This document shows positions 7,897 to 17,385 of a stretch of 64,000 bases of DNA, piece by piece. This DNA comes from Streptomyces specialis (lineage in GTDB: Bacteria; Actinomycetota; Actinomycetes; Streptomycetales; Streptomycetaceae). Where the stretch lies: assembly GCF_001493375.1 (NCBI RefSeq), contig NZ_LN929769.1, forward strand, positions 124,001 to 188,000, read 5' to 3'. The stretch's first letter is position 1, and each line of letters opens with the position of its first letter. The notes beneath the pieces were generated by a model that was not told the DNA's origin, made no database searches, and saw nothing but the letters and a program-made list of their open reading frames with translations. The translations under genes and the position numbers were made by a program.

Positions 7897-8163
7897 ATGT
7901 CCTTAGAGTTCGCTGGGATCGACCCCAACACGAACCACGAGAATTGCGTTACCGTGTGGACGGACACGGGCGCCGGGGAACTCCTCATCCAGGGATGGAA
8001 CGCTGACGCTGAGACTCAAGCAGCCTGCGAGGCCATCAGTCCGGCCGTCGGGCCTGTGCCGGAGGGTGAGACCATCGTCCGTATCCCTGCCCGCATGGTG
8101 CCGATCCTGAGGGAGGCATGCGATGCAATCGAGCGAGCCGACGTTCGCCGAACTGCTGGCTGA
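7897..8163 (+). CDS. Small conserved protein, first gene of DUF6879/HTH module A
   Basis: Protein of 88 aa starting at ATG 7897 (MSLEFAGIDPNT) after GGGAGACC. Its end, ETIVRIPARMVPILREACD, is nearly identical to the end of the 80-aa protein at 24006-24248 (AVIRIPARMVPAIREACDV), so the two are paralogues. The family is abundant in streptomycetes and always small. It probably acts with the DUF6879 protein encoded next; that gene starts at 8123, inside this one (41-nt overlap), which indicates tight translational coupling. Function is unknown; a regulatory or toxin-antitoxin-like role is only an inference. Confidence 0.75.
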   Translation: MSLEFAGIDPNTNHENCVTVWTDTGAGELLIQGWNADAETQAACEAISPAVGPVPEGETIVRIPARMVPILREACDAIERADVRRTAG

Positions 8164-8641
8164 CTGCAAGACCCATGCCCTCCACCTGGAGATGCGCGAC
8201 GTCTACTACAGCAATGAAGAGTTCGAGCGCTGGCAGGAGGGGCATCGCGTCGACTGGGACGATCGCGACTCCTGGTGGCATCCCTTCCACGAGACGATCG
8301 CCGATGCGGTGGCCCGGGGTGTCGAGGTGCGGCGCGCCCGAGTGATTTCCGAGCCGGTGAGCTCGTACATCCGGTGGGAGCACTACGTCACCACGGCGAA
8401 CGTGCGCGCCGGTGAGCAGGTTCGCTGGCTGCCGCGCCGGAACGCCACCGACCTCAATCTGCCGGGCAATGACTTCTGGGTGTTCGACGACCAAGCGGCG
8501 CGCATCCATCACTTCGCCGGCAACGGCGACTTCGTCGGCTACGACTTCACCGGCGACCAGGGGCTGATCACCCACTGCACTACTGCCTTCGAGCAGGTCT
8601 GGGGCCGGGCGATCCCGCACGAGGAGTACGAGATCCGCTAG
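8123..8641 (+). CDS. DUF6879 family protein, module A
   Basis: Protein of 172 aa starting at ATG 8123 with GGGAGG 7-8 nt upstream. Conserved family blocks include HLEMRDVY (about 21-28), ARGVEVRRARVISEPVS (about 62-78), a Tyr/Trp-Glu-His segment, VRWLPRR and LPGNDFWVFDD (about 115-125), and a C-terminal VWGRAIPHEEYEI. The paralogue at 24220-24744 shares these blocks in the same order. DUF6879 proteins sit next to XRE/DUF5753 regulators in actinomycetes; the biochemical role is not established. The gene overlaps its upstream partner by 41 nt and ends 5 nt before the HTH gene. Confidence 0.85.
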   Translation: MQSSEPTFAELLADCKTHALHLEMRDVYYSNEEFERWQEGHRVDWDDRDSWWHPFHETIADAVARGVEVRRARVISEPVSSYIRWEHYVTTANVRAGEQVRWLPRRNATDLNLPGNDFWVFDDQAARIHHFAGNGDFVGYDFTGDQGLITHCTTAFEQVWGRAIPHEEYEIR

Positions 8642-8646
8642 TCGTC

Positions 8647-9510
8647 GTGCCCGCTTCCTCTCTGTCCGGTGCGCAAAAAGCACGCGTAGCTCTCGCGGAA
8701 CGTCTGCGAGAGCTACGCCTGGACGCCGAGATCACGGGGAGGGAACTGGCCCGTAGATGCGGCTGGAGCGAATCGAAGTCGTCGCGGATCGAGAATGCCA
8801 AGACGTCCCCCACTGATGCCGACATCCGCGCGTGGTGCGCGGCCTGCGACGCGGCGCCCCGTGCGGCGGACCTCATCGCCGCCAACCGCCAGGTCAACAC
8901 CATGTATGTCGAGTGGCGGCGACTGGAACGGGCCGGGCTCCGTCATATGCAGGAGTCTCGCGTCAGCCTCTATCAGCGCACCCGCCAGTTCCACGTGTAC
9001 TGCTCGCACGTGATCCCCGGCATCTTCCAGACCACCGCCTACGCCACGGCCCTGCTGGAGACCATCGCCGGCTTCCGCCGCATCCCCAACGACGCCGCCG
9101 AAGCGGCGCAGGCGCGCGTGCAGCGGTCCAGCGTGATCCGGGAGGGCGATCACCGATTCGCCGTGCTCGTGGAGGAAACGGTCCTCCACTACCGCATCGG
9201 AGACGTGGGCGTCATGGCGGGCCAGCTCGGGCAGTTGCTCGCCGTCATGTCGCTGCCGTCCGTCTCGCTCGGTGTCATCCCCGCCGCCGCCGACCGCCGC
9301 GGCGTCATGTGGCCCCTGGAGGCGTTCACGATCTTCGATCAACGGCAGGTCGACATCGAACTGCTCTCCGCCGCCGTCAACGTCACCGCTCCCACCGAAG
9401 TCGCCCTCTACCTCCGGGCCTTCGAAGAACTCTCCCCCCTCGCCGTCCACGGCGCGCAAGCCCGTGCCCTCATCGTCGGGGCCATCGAGAGGCTCACCAC
9501 CGCCGAGTGA
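8647..9510 (+). CDS. XRE-type HTH regulator with DUF5753 (Scr1-like), module A
   Basis: Protein of 287 aa starting at GTG 8647. The N-terminal helix-turn-helix (about 12-65) reads RLRELRLDAEITGRELARR then CGWSESKSSRIEN, a classic XRE fold. Residues 95-280 match DUF5753, with the typical YCSHVIPGIFQTTAYA, LVEETVLHYRIGD and LPSVSLGVIP blocks. Such proteins often pair with small DUF397-like or DUF6879 partners and regulate development or antibiotic production in Streptomyces. It is paralogous to 24770-25621. Its stop codon abuts that of the convergent mannosyltransferase gene with no base between them. Confidence 0.9.
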   Translation: MPASSLSGAQKARVALAERLRELRLDAEITGRELARRCGWSESKSSRIENAKTSPTDADIRAWCAACDAAPRAADLIAANRQVNTMYVEWRRLERAGLRHMQESRVSLYQRTRQFHVYCSHVIPGIFQTTAYATALLETIAGFRRIPNDAAEAAQARVQRSSVIREGDHRFAVLVEETVLHYRIGDVGVMAGQLGQLLAVMSLPSVSLGVIPAAADRRGVMWPLEAFTIFDQRQVDIELLSAAVNVTAPTEVALYLRAFEELSPLAVHGAQARALIVGAIERLTTAE

Positions 9511-11298
9511 CTACACCCAGGTCCCCAGCCACATGCGGGCGCGCCAGCCGTCCAGGGGGATCGTCTGGCCGGTGTAGATCGGGTAGAAGTAGATGAAGTT
9601 CCACGCGATCAGCAGCACCAGCACGCCCACCGCGACGATGCCGACGACGCGGCGCTGCTCCCGGCAGCCGGGGGGCCCGAGGAGGGCGCCGAGCATCATG
9701 GTCAGGGCCAGGCACAGGAACGGGACGAGGATCACCGCGTAGAAGTAGAAGATCGTCCGCTCCTGGTACATGAACCAGGGCAGGTAACCCGCCGCCACCG
9801 CGCACAGGATGGCGCCCGCGCGCCAGTCGCGGCGGAACAGCCAGCGGTACAGCGCGTAGGCCAGCGCGAAGCAGGCCGACCACCACAGCAACGGCGTGCC
9901 CAGGGCGAGGACTTCGCGGGCGCAGCCGCTGGCGTAGTCGCAGCCGTCCTCGCCGGGGTCGCGGGAGTGGTAGAAGTACGTGACCGGGCGGCCCGCGACG
10001 AGCCAGCTCCACGGGTTCGACTCGTAGTTGTGCTCCGACGTCAGGCCGACGTGGAACTGGTAGACCTCCGTCGTGTAGTGCAGCAGCCCGCGCAGCGGCG
10101 CGGGCAGCCAGGTGTAGCCGTCGTCCTCCGTCGACTGCGCGGCCCACTGGCGGTAGTACCCGTCCGACGTCATGAACCAGCCGGTCCACGTGGCGAGATA
10201 CGTGACGAACGCGACCGGCACCATCGACACGAACGCCGGCAGCGCGTCCCGCCGCAGCGTCGTCAGGAAGGCGCGGGGGGCGCCCGCCGTGCGGCGGGCG
10301 GCGGCGTCCCACAGGACGGTCAGGATGCCGAACGCGGCCAGCACGTACAGCGCGTTCCACTTCGTCGAGCAGCCCAGGCCCAGGCAGACCCCGGCGGCGA
10401 TCCGCCCGGGGCGCAGGCCGAGGCCGAGCCGTTCCCCGACCGTCACGTCCGAACGGAGCAGCCCGTCGGTGCCCTCCGGCAGCGCCGCCGCGAGCCGGGC
10501 GCGCGTCGCGTCGCGGTCGACGAGCAGGCAGCCGAACGCGGCCAGCAGCCAGAACATCAGCACCAGATCCAGCAGCGCCGTCCGGCTCATCACGAAGTGC
10601 AGCCCGTCCACCGCCATCAGCAGCCCGGCGAGGCAGCCCAGGACCGTGGAGCGGAACAGCCGGCGCCCGATCCGGCAGAGCATCAGCACCGACAGCGTGC
10701 CGAGCAGCGCGACCATGAAGCGCCAGCCGAACGGGTTCAGCCCGAACATCCACTCGCCCAGCGCGATGACCCACTTGCCGCCTGGCGGGTGCACCACGTA
10801 CGACGCGGTGTCGCTGAACGGGATGTCGCCCGCGATGATGCGGTCGTTGGCGTCGTCCGGCCACTCGGTCTCGTAGCCGCGCTTCAGCAGCGACCAGGCG
10901 TCCTTGGCGTAGTACGTCTCGTCGAATATCACGGCGTTCGGCGAGCCGAGGTTGACGAAGCGCAGCAGCCCGGCGAAGCAGGCGACCAGCAGCGGGCCGC
11001 CCCAGCCGCCCCAGCGGGCCAGCCGGGCGGCCGCCGCCGGCGCGAACCCGAAGTACGCCCAGATCCGGGCACCCGGCTCCGGGTAGGGCGGGACGAGCCG
11101 CTCGCGCACCCCGCCCGGACGGCTCGGCGCGTACCCGAAGCGACGCAGCCGCAGCTCCCAGGCGGGAGAGGCGGCGTGTTCCTGTCGCGGCGACGCGGCG
11201 GTCCCGCCGGTGTCGCCGGTGTCCCCGGCGTCCCCACTGTTCCCGGGGTCGCCGGTCGTCACGGTCTGGCTGCTGGTCATCACCGGCCATCTTGGCAT
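9511..11298 (-). CDS. pmt: Protein O-mannosyltransferase (PMT, GT39 family)
   Basis: Polytopic membrane glycosyltransferase (595 aa) that moves mannose from polyprenyl phosphate mannose to exported proteins. After a Gly/Asp/Thr-rich N-terminus (about 1-75) come many TM helices. The first external loop carries [12 protein letters not shown] (about 125-136), whose acidic pair is the catalytic DE motif of the PMT family. Later conserved segments include [19 protein letters not shown] and [13 protein letters not shown] 11298 is one start choice; ATG 11280 (six residues shorter) is also possible. It is divergent from rsmI, a pairing I recall as conserved in streptomycetes. Confidence 0.9.
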   Translation of the reverse strand: MPRWPVMTSSQTVTTGDPGNSGDAGDTGDTGGTAASPRQEHAASPAWELRLRRFGYAPSRPGGVRERLVPPYPEPGARIWAYFGFAPAAAARLARWGGWGGPLLVACFAGLLRFVNLGSPNAVIFDETYYAKDAWSLLKRGYETEWPDDANDRIIAGDIPFSDTASYVVHPPGGKWVIALGEWMFGLNPFGWRFMVALLGTLSVLMLCRIGRRLFRSTVLGCLAGLLMAVDGLHFVMSRTALLDLVLMFWLLAAFGCLLVDRDATRARLAAALPEGTDGLLRSDVTVGERLGLGLRPGRIAAGVCLGLGCSTKWNALYVLAAFGILTVLWDAAARRTAGAPRAFLTTLRRDALPAFVSMVPVAFVTYLATWTGWFMTSDGYYRQWAAQSTEDDGYTWLPAPLRGLLHYTTEVYQFHVGLTSEHNYESNPWSWLVAGRPVTYFYHSRDPGEDGCDYASGCAREVLALGTPLLWWSACFALAYALYRWLFRRDWRAGAILCAVAAGYLPWFMYQERTIFYFYAVILVPFLCLALTMMLGALLGPPGCREQRRVVGIVAVGVLVLLIAWNFIYFYPIYTGQTIPLDGWRARMWLGTWV

Positions 11299-11348
11299 CC
11301 GGGGCGCGGGTTCCCGATGAGGTTCGGCGATCCGCGAGGATGGGCGGC

Positions 11349-12234
11349 ATGACTGGGACAGGCACGCTCGTACTGGCCGGCACCCCGATCGGGGACCTGG
11401 CGGACGCCCCGCCCCGCCTGGGCGAGGAGCTGGCGACGGCGGACGTCGTCGCCGCCGAGGACACGCGGCGGCTGCGGCGGCTGGCGCAGGGGCTGGGCGT
11501 GCGGGTGGGCGGCCGGGTCGTGTCGTACTTCGAGGGGAACGAGGCCGCGCGCACCCCGGAGCTGGCCGATGAGCTGGCGGGCGGGGCGCGGGTGCTGCTG
11601 GTGACGGACGCGGGCATGCCGTCGGTGTCCGACCCGGGGTACCGGCTGGTGGCGGCGGCGGTGGAGCGCGGGGTGCGGGTGACGGCGGTTCCGGGGCCGT
11701 CCGCGGGGCTGACGGCGCTGGCGCTGTCGGGGCTGCCGGTGGACCGGTTCTGCTTCGAGGGGTTCCCGCCGCGCAAGGCGGGGGAGCGGGCGGCGCGGCT
11801 GCGCGAGGCGGCGGGGGAGCGGCGGACGCTGGTGTATTTCGAGTCGCCGCACCGGCTGGCGGCGACGCTGGCCGCGATGGCGGAGGCGTTCGGCCCGGAC
11901 CGGCGGGCGGGGGGGGGGCGGGGGGTGGGCGAAAAGGTGGAGGGGGGGAGGGGGGGGGGGCCTTTTAACAATCTCCCTGGCCACGGGACAGGGCAGACCC
12001 GCCCCCTCCCCCGCCTTGCGCGGCGAGATCACGGTGGTCGTCGCGGGCGCCGAGCCGTCGGCGGGGGTGGCGGGGGCGCCGGACGCCGCCGGGCTGGCCC
12101 GGCTGGTCGCGGAGCGCGAGGCGGCGGGGCAGCATCGCAAGGAGGCCATCGCGGAGGTCGCGCGGGCGGCCGGGCGGCCCAAGCGGGAGGTCTTCGACGC
12201 CGTGGTGGCGGCCCGGAGCGGCCGTCCGGAGTGA
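11349..12234 (+). CDS. rsmI: 16S rRNA 2'-O-methyltransferase RsmI, frame broken by poly-G tract
   Basis: RsmI methylates the ribose of C1402 in 16S rRNA using SAM. The N-terminal part is intact: [42 protein letters not shown] and the VYFESPHRL block up to about residue 185. The C-terminal end [12 protein letters not shown] and following residues resumes at 12019 in another frame. Between them (about 11910-12018) lies low-complexity sequence with runs of 9-10 G, unrelated to the conserved block that should encode roughly 29 residues there. The interval is about 22 nt too long and shifts the frame by one. I regard this as a sequencing or assembly error in a functional gene. Confidence 0.8.
11910..12018. 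other. Low-complexity poly-G segment replacing part of rsmI
   Basis: This stretch holds several G runs of 7-10 nt, then an AT-richer CCTTTTAACAATCTCC patch and C runs. It does not encode the conserved RsmI segment expected here and shifts the reading frame. Poly-G calls are a common artefact of two-colour Illumina chemistry, and a confirmed adapter remnant lies 5.6 kb downstream. Confidence 0.65.
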
Positions 12235-12311
12235 TCATCGGCCAGGCTGATTACCATGGAAAGGTCAGATCCGGACGAATCGAGTGAACCGGACGAAACG
12301 GGAGCGGTGCG

Positions 12312-12599
12312 ATGACGGAGAACGCCGGGGAGACCGTTCGCGAGACGTATGGCTTCGCCTGTCTGAGCTGCGGACACGGATGGGAACAGACGTACCGGAT
12401 CGAGCACCGCGCCGACCCGCACGGCCGCCCGTTCGTGAGCTACCACGAGGACGGCAGGCAGGTCCCGTCCCCGCTGACCCACCCCGTCTGCCGCAACTGC
12501 GGCGGCCACCGCGTCCGTGTCGTGCGCCCCGACCTGGTCGCCGCCGCCCGGCGCGCCGCCTCCTGGCCGGGCGCCCGGACGTTCCCGCCGCCCGCCTGA
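12312..12599 (+). CDS. Small zinc-ribbon-like protein
   Basis: Protein of 95 aa starting at ATG 12312 with GGAGCGG upstream. It has two CxxC-type pairs, ACLSCGHG (about 17-24) and VCRNCGGH (about 58-65), spaced about 40 residues apart. This is consistent with one structural zinc site (zinc ribbon). The rest is polar with a Pro-rich end. It lies between rsmI and tatD on the same strand. The family function is not known to me. The stop codon lies in the first copy of a 22-bp tandem repeat. Confidence 0.75.
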   Translation: MTENAGETVRETYGFACLSCGHGWEQTYRIEHRADPHGRPFVSYHEDGRQVPSPLTHPVCRNCGGHRVRVVRPDLVAAARRAASWPGARTFPPPA

Positions 12600-12675
12600 G
12601 CCGGGACCGCCGCCCGCCTGAGCCGGGACCGCCGCCCGCCTGAGCCGGGACCGCCCCCCGCCTGAGCCGGGACCG
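12588..12675. repeat. 22-bp tandem repeat, about four copies
   Basis: A 22-bp unit containing GCCTGAGCCGGGACCG recurs with exact 22-nt period (GCCTGAG at 12594, 12616, 12638 and 12660), with one base change in the last copies. It covers the 3' end of the zinc-ribbon gene, including its TGA, and most of the gap before tatD. The unit is C/G-rich and could fold in RNA. Confidence 0.85.
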
Positions 12676-12716
12676 GCGCCCGGAGCGGCCGGGGCGGCGG
12701 CCGTAGGATCGACGGC

Positions 12717-13565
12717 ATGCCCAAGTCCGCCAAGTCCAGGGCCGAGCAGCACGTGCCGCCACCGCCGCCCGAGCCGCTCGCCGTGCCCGTCACCGATTCG
12801 CACACGCATCTCGACATGCAGGACACCACCGTCGAGGAGGCCCTCGCCCGGGCCGCCGCCGTCGGCGTCACGCGCGTCGTGCAGATCGGCTGCGACGTGG
12901 AACGCGCCCGGTGGGCCGCCAAGATCGCCGCCGAGCACGAGGCGGTGTGGGCCGCCGTCGCCCTGCACCCCAACGAGGCGGCGCGCATCGACCGGGAGGA
13001 CGGCCCCGGCGCCCTCGACGCCGCGCTGGCGGAGATCGCCGGGCTGGCCCGCCTCCACCAGGTCAGGGCGCTGGGCGAGACCGGCCTCGACTACTTCCGC
13101 ACCGGCCCCGAGGGCACCGCCGCCCAGCAGCACAGCTTCCGCCGCCACATCGCGCTCGCCAAGGAGCTGGACAAGACGCTCGTCATCCACGACCGCGACG
13201 CCCACGACGACGTCCTGCGCATCCTCCGCGAGGAGGGCGCCCCCCGGCGGACCGTGTTCCACTGCTACTCCGGCGACGCCGCGATGGCCGGGATCTGCGC
13301 CGCCGAGGGGTGGTTCATGTCCTTCGCCGGCAACGTCACCTTCGGCAGCGCCCAGCCCCTGCGCGACGCGCTGGCCGCCGCGCCGCCGGAGCTGCTCCTG
13401 GTGGAGACCGACGCCCCGTTCCTCACCCCCACGCCCTTCCGCGGCCGGCCCAACGCGCCCTACCTCATCCCGGTGACCGTGCGGGCCATGGCCGCCGTCA
13501 AGGGGATGACCGAGGAGGACATGTCCCGCCACCTCGCCGCCAACACCGTCCGGGCCTTCGGATGA
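12717..13565 (+). CDS. tatD: TatD family metal-dependent hydrolase/DNase
   Basis: TIM-barrel metallohydrolase (282 aa) of the TatD family, reported as 3'-5' DNA exonuclease and D-aminoacyl-tRNA deacylase-like in different members. Metal ligands are all visible: DSHTHLD (about 27-33), GETGLDY (about 120-126), IHDRDAHDD (about 155), FHCYSG (about 181-186) and [10 protein letters not shown] (about 225-234). A lysine/proline-rich N-terminal extension precedes the barrel. The stop overlaps the rsmA start codon (ATGA), as in many bacteria where tatD, rsmA and ispE form one operon. Confidence 0.93.
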   Translation: MPKSAKSRAEQHVPPPPPEPLAVPVTDSHTHLDMQDTTVEEALARAAAVGVTRVVQIGCDVERARWAAKIAAEHEAVWAAVALHPNEAARIDREDGPGALDAALAEIAGLARLHQVRALGETGLDYFRTGPEGTAAQQHSFRRHIALAKELDKTLVIHDRDAHDDVLRILREEGAPRRTVFHCYSGDAAMAGICAAEGWFMSFAGNVTFGSAQPLRDALAAAPPELLLVETDAPFLTPTPFRGRPNAPYLIPVTVRAMAAVKGMTEEDMSRHLAANTVRAFG

Positions 13566-14458
13566 CCGGGGCCGACGGCGCGACCGGGACGGACGGCCCG
13601 AGCCGGACCGCCGGGACGGACGCCCTGCTCGGGCCGGCCGACGTGCGCGAGCTGGCAGCCGCCCTCGGCCTGCGCCCGACCAAGCAGCGCGGGCAGAACT
13701 TCGTGATCGACGCCAACACCGTCCGCCGCATCGTCCGCGCCGCCGGTGTCGGCCCGGACGACGTGGTGGTCGAGGTCGGCCCCGGCCTCGGCTCGCTGAC
13801 CCTCGCGCTCCTCGACGCGGCCGGGCACGTCACCGCCGTCGAGATCGACGACGTGCTGGCCGCCGCCCTGCCCGCCACGGTCGCCGCCCGGCTGCCGGAC
13901 CGCGCCGACCGGTTCTCCCTGGTGCACCAGGACGCCATGCGCGTCACCGAGCTGCCGGGGCCGCCCCCCGGCGCCCTCGTCGCCAACCTCCCCTACAACG
14001 TGGCCGTTCCCGTCCTCCTCCACATGCTCGCCACCTTCCCCAGCCTCGAACGGGCCCTGGTGATGGTGCAGTCCGAGGTCGCGGACCGGCTCGCCGCCGC
14101 CCCCGGCTCCAAGGTGTACGGGGTGCCGTCCGTCAAGACGGCCTGGTACGCGGAGGCCCGTCGCGCCGGGGCCATCGGCAGAACCGTGTTCTGGCCCGCG
14201 CCCAACGTCGACTCCGGCCTCGTCGCCCTCACCCGCCGCGACCCGCCGCGCACCACGGCCAGCCGCGCGGAGGTCTTCGCGGTGGTCGACGCGGCGTTCG
14301 CGCAGCGCCGCAAGACGCTGCGCTCCGCGCTCGCCCCGTGGGCCGGCTCCCCGGCCGCCGCCGAGGCCGCCTGCGCGGCGGCCGGCGTCCCGTCCGGCGC
14401 CCGCGGCGAGGCCCTGTCCGTCGAGGACTTCGCCCGCCTCGCCGAGAACCGCCCGTGA
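13562..14458 (+). CDS. rsmA: 16S rRNA dimethyladenosine transferase RsmA (KsgA)
   Basis: SAM-dependent enzyme (298 aa) that dimethylates A1518 and A1519 of 16S rRNA during 30S maturation. It begins at ATG 13562, overlapping the tatD stop. Motifs in order: [10 protein letters not shown] (about 41-50), SAM-binding [12 protein letters not shown] (about 67-78), acidic VEIDD (about 93-97), catalytic NLPYNV (about 140-145), and the C-terminal [12 protein letters not shown] tail. An Ala/Gly/Thr-rich N-terminal extension of about 20 residues precedes the usual start of the fold. It is followed after 30 nt by ispE. Confidence 0.95.
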   Translation: MTGADGATGTDGPSRTAGTDALLGPADVRELAAALGLRPTKQRGQNFVIDANTVRRIVRAAGVGPDDVVVEVGPGLGSLTLALLDAAGHVTAVEIDDVLAAALPATVAARLPDRADRFSLVHQDAMRVTELPGPPPGALVANLPYNVAVPVLLHMLATFPSLERALVMVQSEVADRLAAAPGSKVYGVPSVKTAWYAEARRAGAIGRTVFWPAPNVDSGLVALTRRDPPRTTASRAEVFAVVDAAFAQRRKTLRSALAPWAGSPAAAEAACAAAGVPSGARGEALSVEDFARLAENRP

Positions 14459-14488
14459 ACTTCCCGCCCGCCTCCCGAGATTGAGCGC

Positions 14489-15430
14489 ATGCCCGCCACC
14501 ACTCCCGTCCCGGTCCGCGTCCCCGCCAAGGTCAACGTCCAGCTCGCCGTCGGCCCGCTCCGGCCGGACGGCTTCCACGACCTGGCCAACGTCTTCCTCG
14601 CCGTGGGCCTTTACGACCACGTCACGGCGACCCCCACCGACCCCTCGGTGCCCGGGATCACCGTCACCTGCGCCGGCCCCGGCAGCGAGCACGTCCCGCT
14701 GGACCGCGCCAACCTCGCCGTCCGCGCCGCCGAAATCCTCGCCGCCCACCACGGACTGGCCCCCGCCGTACGGCTCGACATCGTCAAGGACATCCCCGTC
14801 GCGGGCGGCATGGCGGGCGGCAGCGCGGACGCCGCCGGAGCCCTCCTCGCCTGCGACACCCTCTGGGGAACGGCCACCCCCCGCGCCCAACTCCTCGACC
14901 TGTGCGCCGAGCTGGGCTCCGACGTGCCGTTCAGCCTGGTCGGCGGCGCCGCCCTGGGCCGGGGCAGGGGCGAGAAGCTGACCGAACTGGCCGTCGGGGG
15001 GCCGTTCCACTGGGGGTTCGCCCTCGCGGACGGCGGCCTGTCCACCCCCGAGGTCTACCGCGCGTGCGACCGCCTGCGCGGCGACACCCCCGTCGCCGCG
15101 CCCGAGGCCGACCCCGCGCTCCTGGCGGCCCTGCGTACCGGCGACGCGCCCGCGCTCGCCGCCGCGCTCACCAACGACCTCCAGCCCGCCGCCGTTTCGC
15201 TGCGCCCCTCGCTCGCCGCCACCCTGGCCGCGGGCACCGCCGCCGGCGCGCTGGCCGGCCTGGTCTCCGGCTCCGGGCCGACATGCGCGTTCCTCGCGGC
15301 CGACGCCGGGGCCGCCGCCCGGATCGCCCGTTCCCTGACCGACAGCGGCACCTGCCGCGCCGCCCGCACCACCACCGCGCCCGCCCCGGGCGCGACGGTG
15401 CTCGACGCCACGAGCGAGTCCCATGCCTGA
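14489..15430 (+). CDS. ispE: 4-diphosphocytidyl-2-C-methyl-D-erythritol kinase
   Basis: GHMP-family kinase (313 aa) of the MEP isoprenoid pathway; it phosphorylates CDP-methylerythritol. Motifs: N-terminal VRVPAKVNVQLAVGPLRPDGFHDL (about 8-31), the ATP-binding glycine loop IPVAGGMAGGSADAAGAL (about 106-123), and the C-terminal VSGSGPTCAFLA (about 255-266). The start ATG 14489 lies 30 nt after rsmA. The end overlaps the ABC-F start by 8 nt, so tatD-rsmA-ispE-ABC-F form one transcriptional unit. Confidence 0.94.
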   Translation: MPATTPVPVRVPAKVNVQLAVGPLRPDGFHDLANVFLAVGLYDHVTATPTDPSVPGITVTCAGPGSEHVPLDRANLAVRAAEILAAHHGLAPAVRLDIVKDIPVAGGMAGGSADAAGALLACDTLWGTATPRAQLLDLCAELGSDVPFSLVGGAALGRGRGEKLTELAVGGPFHWGFALADGGLSTPEVYRACDRLRGDTPVAAPEADPALLAALRTGDAPALAAALTNDLQPAAVSLRPSLAATLAAGTAAGALAGLVSGSGPTCAFLAADAGAAARIARSLTDSGTCRAARTTTAPAPGATVLDATSESHA

Positions 15431-17255
15431 AGCCGCGGTCAAACCGGCCAAGAACCTCGTCAACCTGGAGTCCGTCCGCAAGGTCTACGGCACCAGGACC
15501 ATCCTCGACGGCGTCTCCCTCGGCGTCGGCCAGGGCGACCGCATCGGCGTCGTCGGGCGCAACGGCGACGGCAAGACGACGCTCGTCCGCATCCTGGCCC
15601 GCCAGGAGGAGCCCGACGACGGCCGCGTCACCCACCTGGGAGACCTGCGCGGCGGCGTCCTCACCCAGTCCGACACCCTCGACCCGGCCGCCACCGTCCG
15701 CCAGGAGGTCATCGGGGACCTCGCCGCCCACGAGTGGGCCGGCGACGCGCGAGTGCGTTCCGTCCTCACCGGCCTCTTCGGCGGCCTCGACCTGCCCGGC
15801 TTCCCCGACGGCCTGGACACCGTCATCGGCCCCCTGTCCGGCGGCGAACGGCGGCGCGTGGCGCTCGCCAAGCTGCTGATCGCCGAGCAGGACCTGATCG
15901 TCCTGGACGAGCCGACGAACCACCTCGACGTCGAGGGCATCGCCTGGCTCGCCGCCCACCTGCGCGAACGCCGTTCCGCGCTGGTGGTGGTCACCCACGA
16001 CCGGTGGTTCCTCGACCAGGTCTGCACCCGCATGTGGGACGTGCAGCGCGGCACCGTCCACACCTACGACGGCGGGTACAGCGACTACGTCTTCGCCCGC
16101 GCCGAGCGGGAGCGCGTCGCGGCCGGCGAGGAGGCCAGGCGGCAGAACCTGATGCGCAAGGAGCTGGCCTGGCTGCGGCGCGGCGCCCCGGCGCGGACCA
16201 GCAAGCCCCGGTTCCGGATCGAGGCCGCCAACGCCCTGATCGAGGACGTCCCGCCGCCGCGCGACGACGCCGAGCTGACGCGCTTCGCGTCCGCCCGGCT
16301 CGGCAGGACCGTCTTCGATCTGGAGGACGTCACCCTGCGGGTCGGCGGCTCGGGCGGCCGGGAGCTGCTCACCCATCTGACGTGGCAGCTCGGGCCCGGC
16401 GACCGCGTCGGCCTGGTCGGGGTGAACGGCGCGGGCAAGACCACGCTGCTGCGCGCCCTGGCCGACCCCGAGGGCTCGGGGCTGCTCACGGGCGGCAAGG
16501 TGACCGTGGGCAAGACGGTGCGGCTGGCGTATCTGTCGCAGGACGTCGCCGAGCTGGACCCGGCCGAGCGGGTGCTCCAGGCGGTGGAGCGGGTGCGGGC
16601 CCGGGTGGACCTCGGCAAGGGCCGGGAGATGACCGCCTCGCAGCTCTGCGAGCGGTTCGGCTTCGGCAAGGAACGCCAGTGGACCCCGGTCGGCGACCTG
16701 TCCGGCGGCGAACGGCGCCGGCTCCAGATCCTGCGGCTGCTGATGGACGAGCCCAACGTGCTGTTCCTGGACGAGCCGACCAACGACCTGGACATCGAGA
16801 CGCTCACCCAGTTGGAGGACCTCCTCGACGGCTGGCCCGGCTCGCTGGTGGTCGTCAGCCACGACCGGTTCTTCCTGGAACGCGTCACCGATCAGGTGTT
16901 CGCGCTGCTCGGCGACGGCGACCTGCGGATGCTGCCGCGCGGCATCGACGAGTACCTGGAACGCCGCGCCGCCCGCCGCCCGCCGGCCGGCACGGCGGCG
17001 GCACCCGCCGCGACGGGGGCACCTCCGGCGCCCGCGAAGCCGTCCCGGCTCTCCCGCGCCGCGCAGAAGGAGATCCAGCGCATCGAGCGCCAGTTGGAGA
17101 AGCTGGCCGAGAAGGAGTCCGCCCTCCACGCCGACATGGCCGAGAACGCCACGGACTTCGCACGTATCGCGGCCCTGGACACCCAGCTCCGTGAACTCGC
17201 CGCCCAGCGCGACGACCTGGAAACCCGCTGGCTCGAACTCTCGGACGACGAGTAG
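15423..17255 (+). CDS. ABC-F family ATPase (Uup-like)
   Basis: Soluble tandem ABC ATPase of 610 aa without membrane domain, a family that acts on ribosomes (translation factors or antibiotic-resistance proteins). The first domain has Walker A GRNGDGKTT (about 44-52), signature LSGGERRR (about 139-146) and IVLDEPTNHLD; the second has GVNGAGKTT (about 332-340), LSGGERRR and LFLDEPTNDLD. Both ABC-F hallmark ends are present. After a Pro/Ala linker, the C-terminus is a coiled coil with Glu/Lys heptads (about 545-605), as in Uup. It is translationally coupled to ispE. Whether it protects against an antibiotic is unknown. Confidence 0.93.
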   Translation: MPEAAVKPAKNLVNLESVRKVYGTRTILDGVSLGVGQGDRIGVVGRNGDGKTTLVRILARQEEPDDGRVTHLGDLRGGVLTQSDTLDPAATVRQEVIGDLAAHEWAGDARVRSVLTGLFGGLDLPGFPDGLDTVIGPLSGGERRRVALAKLLIAEQDLIVLDEPTNHLDVEGIAWLAAHLRERRSALVVVTHDRWFLDQVCTRMWDVQRGTVHTYDGGYSDYVFARAERERVAAGEEARRQNLMRKELAWLRRGAPARTSKPRFRIEAANALIEDVPPPRDDAELTRFASARLGRTVFDLEDVTLRVGGSGGRELLTHLTWQLGPGDRVGLVGVNGAGKTTLLRALADPEGSGLLTGGKVTVGKTVRLAYLSQDVAELDPAERVLQAVERVRARVDLGKGREMTASQLCERFGFGKERQWTPVGDLSGGERRRLQILRLLMDEPNVLFLDEPTNDLDIETLTQLEDLLDGWPGSLVVVSHDRFFLERVTDQVFALLGDGDLRMLPRGIDEYLERRAARRPPAGTAAAPAATGAPPAPAKPSRLSRAAQKEIQRIERQLEKLAEKESALHADMAENATDFARIAALDTQLRELAAQRDDLETRWLELSDDE

Positions 17256-17385
17256 CCGTTCCCGGCCAAAGCCCCAGCGGCAGGCGGCTCCGCGCGGCTC
17301 CACCACGCCCGGGGCATGAAAGTCCGATGGTAGAAAGAGTTGCTCGTACGACGTTCGACCCGCACCGGGTCAGGGGGATCACCAC

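Noticed and set aside
12588-12675. CRISPR or attachment-site array
   Set aside because: Pure 22-bp tandem repeats with no spacers and no integrase or cas genes nearby.
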